Source of the DNA: Leishmania martiniquensis
Lineage: Eukaryota; Euglenozoa; Kinetoplastea; Trypanosomatida; Trypanosomatidae
DNA length: 64,000 nucleotides
Assembly (NCBI RefSeq): GCF_017916325.1
Contig: NC_090164.1
Coordinates: 417,501 to 481,500, forward strand
Direction: 5' to 3'
Positions 63,601-64,000 of this stretch are shown piece after piece. Both the position numbers and the translations under genes were made by a program. Numbering within the stretch: the stretch's first letter is position 1; every line of letters begins with the position of its first letter. The notes under the pieces are model-generated. The model was not told the DNA's origin. It made no database searches and saw only the letters and a program-made list of their open reading frames with translations.

Positions 63601-64000
63601 CGCCAAGGCTGCTCAGGCACCAGCTGCCAGCAAGCTGAAACAGCCCGCACCACGTCGCGCACGCTCGCTCGATGCCCTGCGCAACTTTCTTTTTCGGCGC
63701 GGTAATAGTGAGGCGGCTGGCGAGGAGAAGACGAACGAGGCGAAGCCGATGCACCTTGACACAGAGAAGCCACCAACCTTTGACTCGGTGACAGGCAGAT
63801 GGCTGTTCGAGGAGACGGAGGAGGAGAGGCGCCTGCGAGAGCTCGCCAAGGCAGGCCCGCCCAAAATGGCACCCAAAGCAGGTGCCCCCACCGCTCCGGC
63901 TGGGGCTGCGGGGCTGACTTCCGCTGCCGCACCTGGCCCAGCGCCGCTGGAGGCGGCGCTGCTGCAGCAACCAGCACCGGGCACTGCACGGCAGCCTGGC
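57611..64000 (+). CDS. Sec16-like COPII / ER exit site scaffold, 3' end beyond the window
   Basis: Open from the ATG at 57611 to the last base: 2130 codons with no stop. An in-frame TGA at 57584 precedes it, and a second ATG follows at 57617. Residues 1-1220 are Pro/Ser/Ala/Gly-rich and presumably disordered, with five NPF motifs (62, 663, 926, 1040, 1178). From about 1227 (CFAIFVGGATLPPG) a folded part begins. From 1493 the pattern RRVEDLLCTGQRVEAVEAAL.AHLYVHALLIS, then FLRDQAMLQQTWRRHAAVLLANFT and GYRMMQVLWLREL, reproduces the helical repeats of the Sec16 central domain (ancestral coatomer element). In that family the equivalent text is LLLSGRREEALQ.AL...LWGHALLLA. Sec16 marks ER exit sites and organises Sec13, Sec23 and Sec31 during COPII assembly. 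After about 1830 the sequence is again Pro/Ala/Gln-rich, as in family tails. Assignment by domain pattern is strong; the C-terminus is missing. Confidence 0.85.
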   Translation, partial: MLMSGSLPPPPQTSAVSGGAPHPLTWLSKRPAGPPGALFPSSADPLVARRPNLLSAYSQYANPFSGTTVPPPSTTGSGSAPPAGPAAPVAQPPPVWPPVASDATDAMKGYPSPPSPQRAVEQLSGGPPPPYPALPRAAAFGDPLAPPPQPLSISTKSGGSRIGGGCRYPVPNYAFGGETHPSVGGLPSPATQPSLSLSASQPPPPAPTAGGMRSFVEQTEAGVPQEPVFPPAPSPLTPPVPLPSAADPTAVPLAPPLATRVSGAAITRPRGSSTSGNGRQSPGGPSEIAGHWAPRRNSEQLRSILAETKISGASTTAAGALHRSRPSSRGSSASASVAAGSTAGIDAGSGRTLLSPGHLSSSGSGLRRSVPTFLQPGGGDRVVPRPLRAASSGADSTASASRGRQLLEAALTSRGARHTPLRNTPLTSPSASPQQHLSASMNERQGTPISGREADAAAAGLRAEGYLGARGQPVPALAHSRSVRDRSAATGASSLAQELGTLQSSLASSGAEDSVPLRRAHQLTGGNEDPLTWNAALPANEQRGDPKDMKTWHSGLQQAGVPPRTSDVERGSHDSGADAASVDSHLSASPAHRNGRIGGDAAAPGANVYSAASTHQPCFGPSRALSTFAGESSQNALSAGEQEPRGVSTGDSDPPVAAVAHVNPFRAMPSKSGGGGIAAPPPLRSHAPDSGVQRSVPPSPNGSASAGKAPRVPLSCYPGADLSARERLSGPKATPAAEGAGEAGPSLPPLPQPGQQLPRFAPGGVDTATVAGPAMGFTTPRGGRAGSMPEAYQQKPQHLLPPSAPSTSNLLPNMSRDPYAASPYIRDEDVRAVDGGSPMPLRPAFCERVTQLLETQKGAAEQGDADFCAVNGGASSCTDGDLAVGRSMWDGPCEGGSAAGQHLRQPPRDQYAEPPHSAVHNEGTANPFSSMDTHIQVQRPLETQQRPPPPLTQELHEQERHQEGLADQAAHQVAQRCAYPPPTLSTRAIYDSSASRLLPDTASLRSKNLLEGNFNSGNRAELSRTVVDTSSCHDCPSVSNPFLEPEESSLLTSLKVPMPDADNAASNSTAIREPYSTLGSFIVSARLVPGQQKPPPPPEPPRYHNHLSASSLEPSCPQSLSKGNLAPPVSELDSIAALPSHLAGGDGALSAAPVSSDLASVTTGAATARTPGGATLVNPFSKSAQHSGCHLNANNVSSSGGCVLSGGTSLTGSFAGGAARRKSRRSMAPCFAIFVGGATLPPGVQSSNSSDRRGFPCIAVCFNPSSRSPLVTNSGRSPSASSCSASVRATSLCGSNRASTSPVPRPLGTGTLGCSIGICVSFCSVTEALTARGSLVDRKGIRGTEYGRHYVRSLTDAVLPYALHADTWVAKDEATGMEVARVMEALKGCVPAPLGGVVELMLLDALPQKAGDNFVWKENGGRRLAELLTEAAETEARRRESTAGSKSHTVNVTAAAGATSGARSNDALMSMSPLNSVTGAVACDPKERSAALRRVEDLLCTGQRVEAVEAALAAHLYVHALLISMMCPAKDLYLRSVQAVMQQELLITSPLAHAYSLFNEMPLPPLALPPPRANEEAVEGAAAGEGRGMPEAAQQPQPQSKRHQEIFLRDQAMLQQTWRRHAAVLLANFTRHSGDGLLQLAMTLEQLHLVVEAHTCLLLLHLTPLGTAGPARAGAEPLPPASSLTPEDVEDLLPRPDQRQIMGEIQRHIGIVGGMYHPTQGCRASFLTPVKTLLTQLVHLVSALLDARAPPLLLPESADPPVPFHGLPHGQPQSDVGYRMMQVLWLRELGLGTEAGQALHALLQRMPPPMAFSLRTPPRTLNELVYLFGGVPPPSPPLPPDAADTATAASRGEPASQRETATQQPSPFTSAEPSSHSREKLQQAADNAAGEVPNTAISPSMPATSEEHHMGPSPPQNPQQRPTGAPQLPLSLNGAPPPSSSPGTAATQLTRDERAAALHPPEQPAPSKVTSLHQLQAQRQSLPPPQLAAPTTAGNAGAKAAQAPAASKLKQPAPRRARSLDALRNFLFRRGNSEAAGEEKTNEAKPMHLDTEKPPTFDSVTGRWLFEETEEERRLRELAKAGPPKMAPKAGAPTAPAGAAGLTSAAAPGPAPLEAALLQQPAPGTARQPG

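Overview
The window looks like nuclear DNA of a trypanosomatid of the Leishmania group (Leishmaniinae). Every supported gene lies on the + strand as one directional cluster. No introns are visible. Start codons are preceded by long polypyrimidine tracts followed by AG, the signature of spliced-leader trans-splicing. Coding regions are GC-rich and long intergenic stretches are TC-rich with CA, TA and G runs. The presence of tryparedoxins confirms a kinetoplastid. I cannot name the species. No tRNA, rRNA, CRISPR, insertion sequence or telomere repeat was seen.

Layout. (1) 1967-3841: a 624-aa protein that I read as a very divergent Paf1 subunit of the Paf1 transcription elongation complex. (2) A roughly 7-kb stretch without a credible gene, then 10808-14155, a 1115-aa protein ending in a PSP1-type domain. 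(3) 18488-32909: five tryparedoxin-like genes in a row. They are a tail-anchored WCPEC protein, a tail-anchored WCPPC protein, a TXN2-type tryparedoxin, and two TXN1-type tryparedoxins that share an exact 433-bp repeat. (4) 34146-35246: a protein with a weak EF-hand. (5) 38447-45826: a 2459-aa protein that appears to contain three degenerate thioredoxin-like folds; the central one still aligns block by block with tryparedoxin but reads WHPGM where WCPPC should be. (6) 47146-52367: two multi-spanning membrane proteins, the first with EI24-family features. (7) 53500-54597: an unrecognised 365-aa protein. (8) 55346-56767: a CWC16/YJU2-family splicing factor. (9) 57611 to the window end: the N-terminal 2130 residues of a Sec16-like ER exit site scaffold with five NPF motifs.

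Functionally the centre of the window is a thiol-redox neighbourhood. The soluble tryparedoxins would pass electrons from trypanothione to peroxiredoxins and other targets, and the two tail-anchored relatives would place the same chemistry on membranes. The giant neighbour looks like a member of the same lineage that lost catalysis and may have become a scaffold. The flanking genes (transcription elongation, RNA binding, splicing, secretory pathway) are housekeeping and probably linked only by the shared polycistron. Gene density is low: 13 genes in 64 kb, with several gaps of 3-7 kb.
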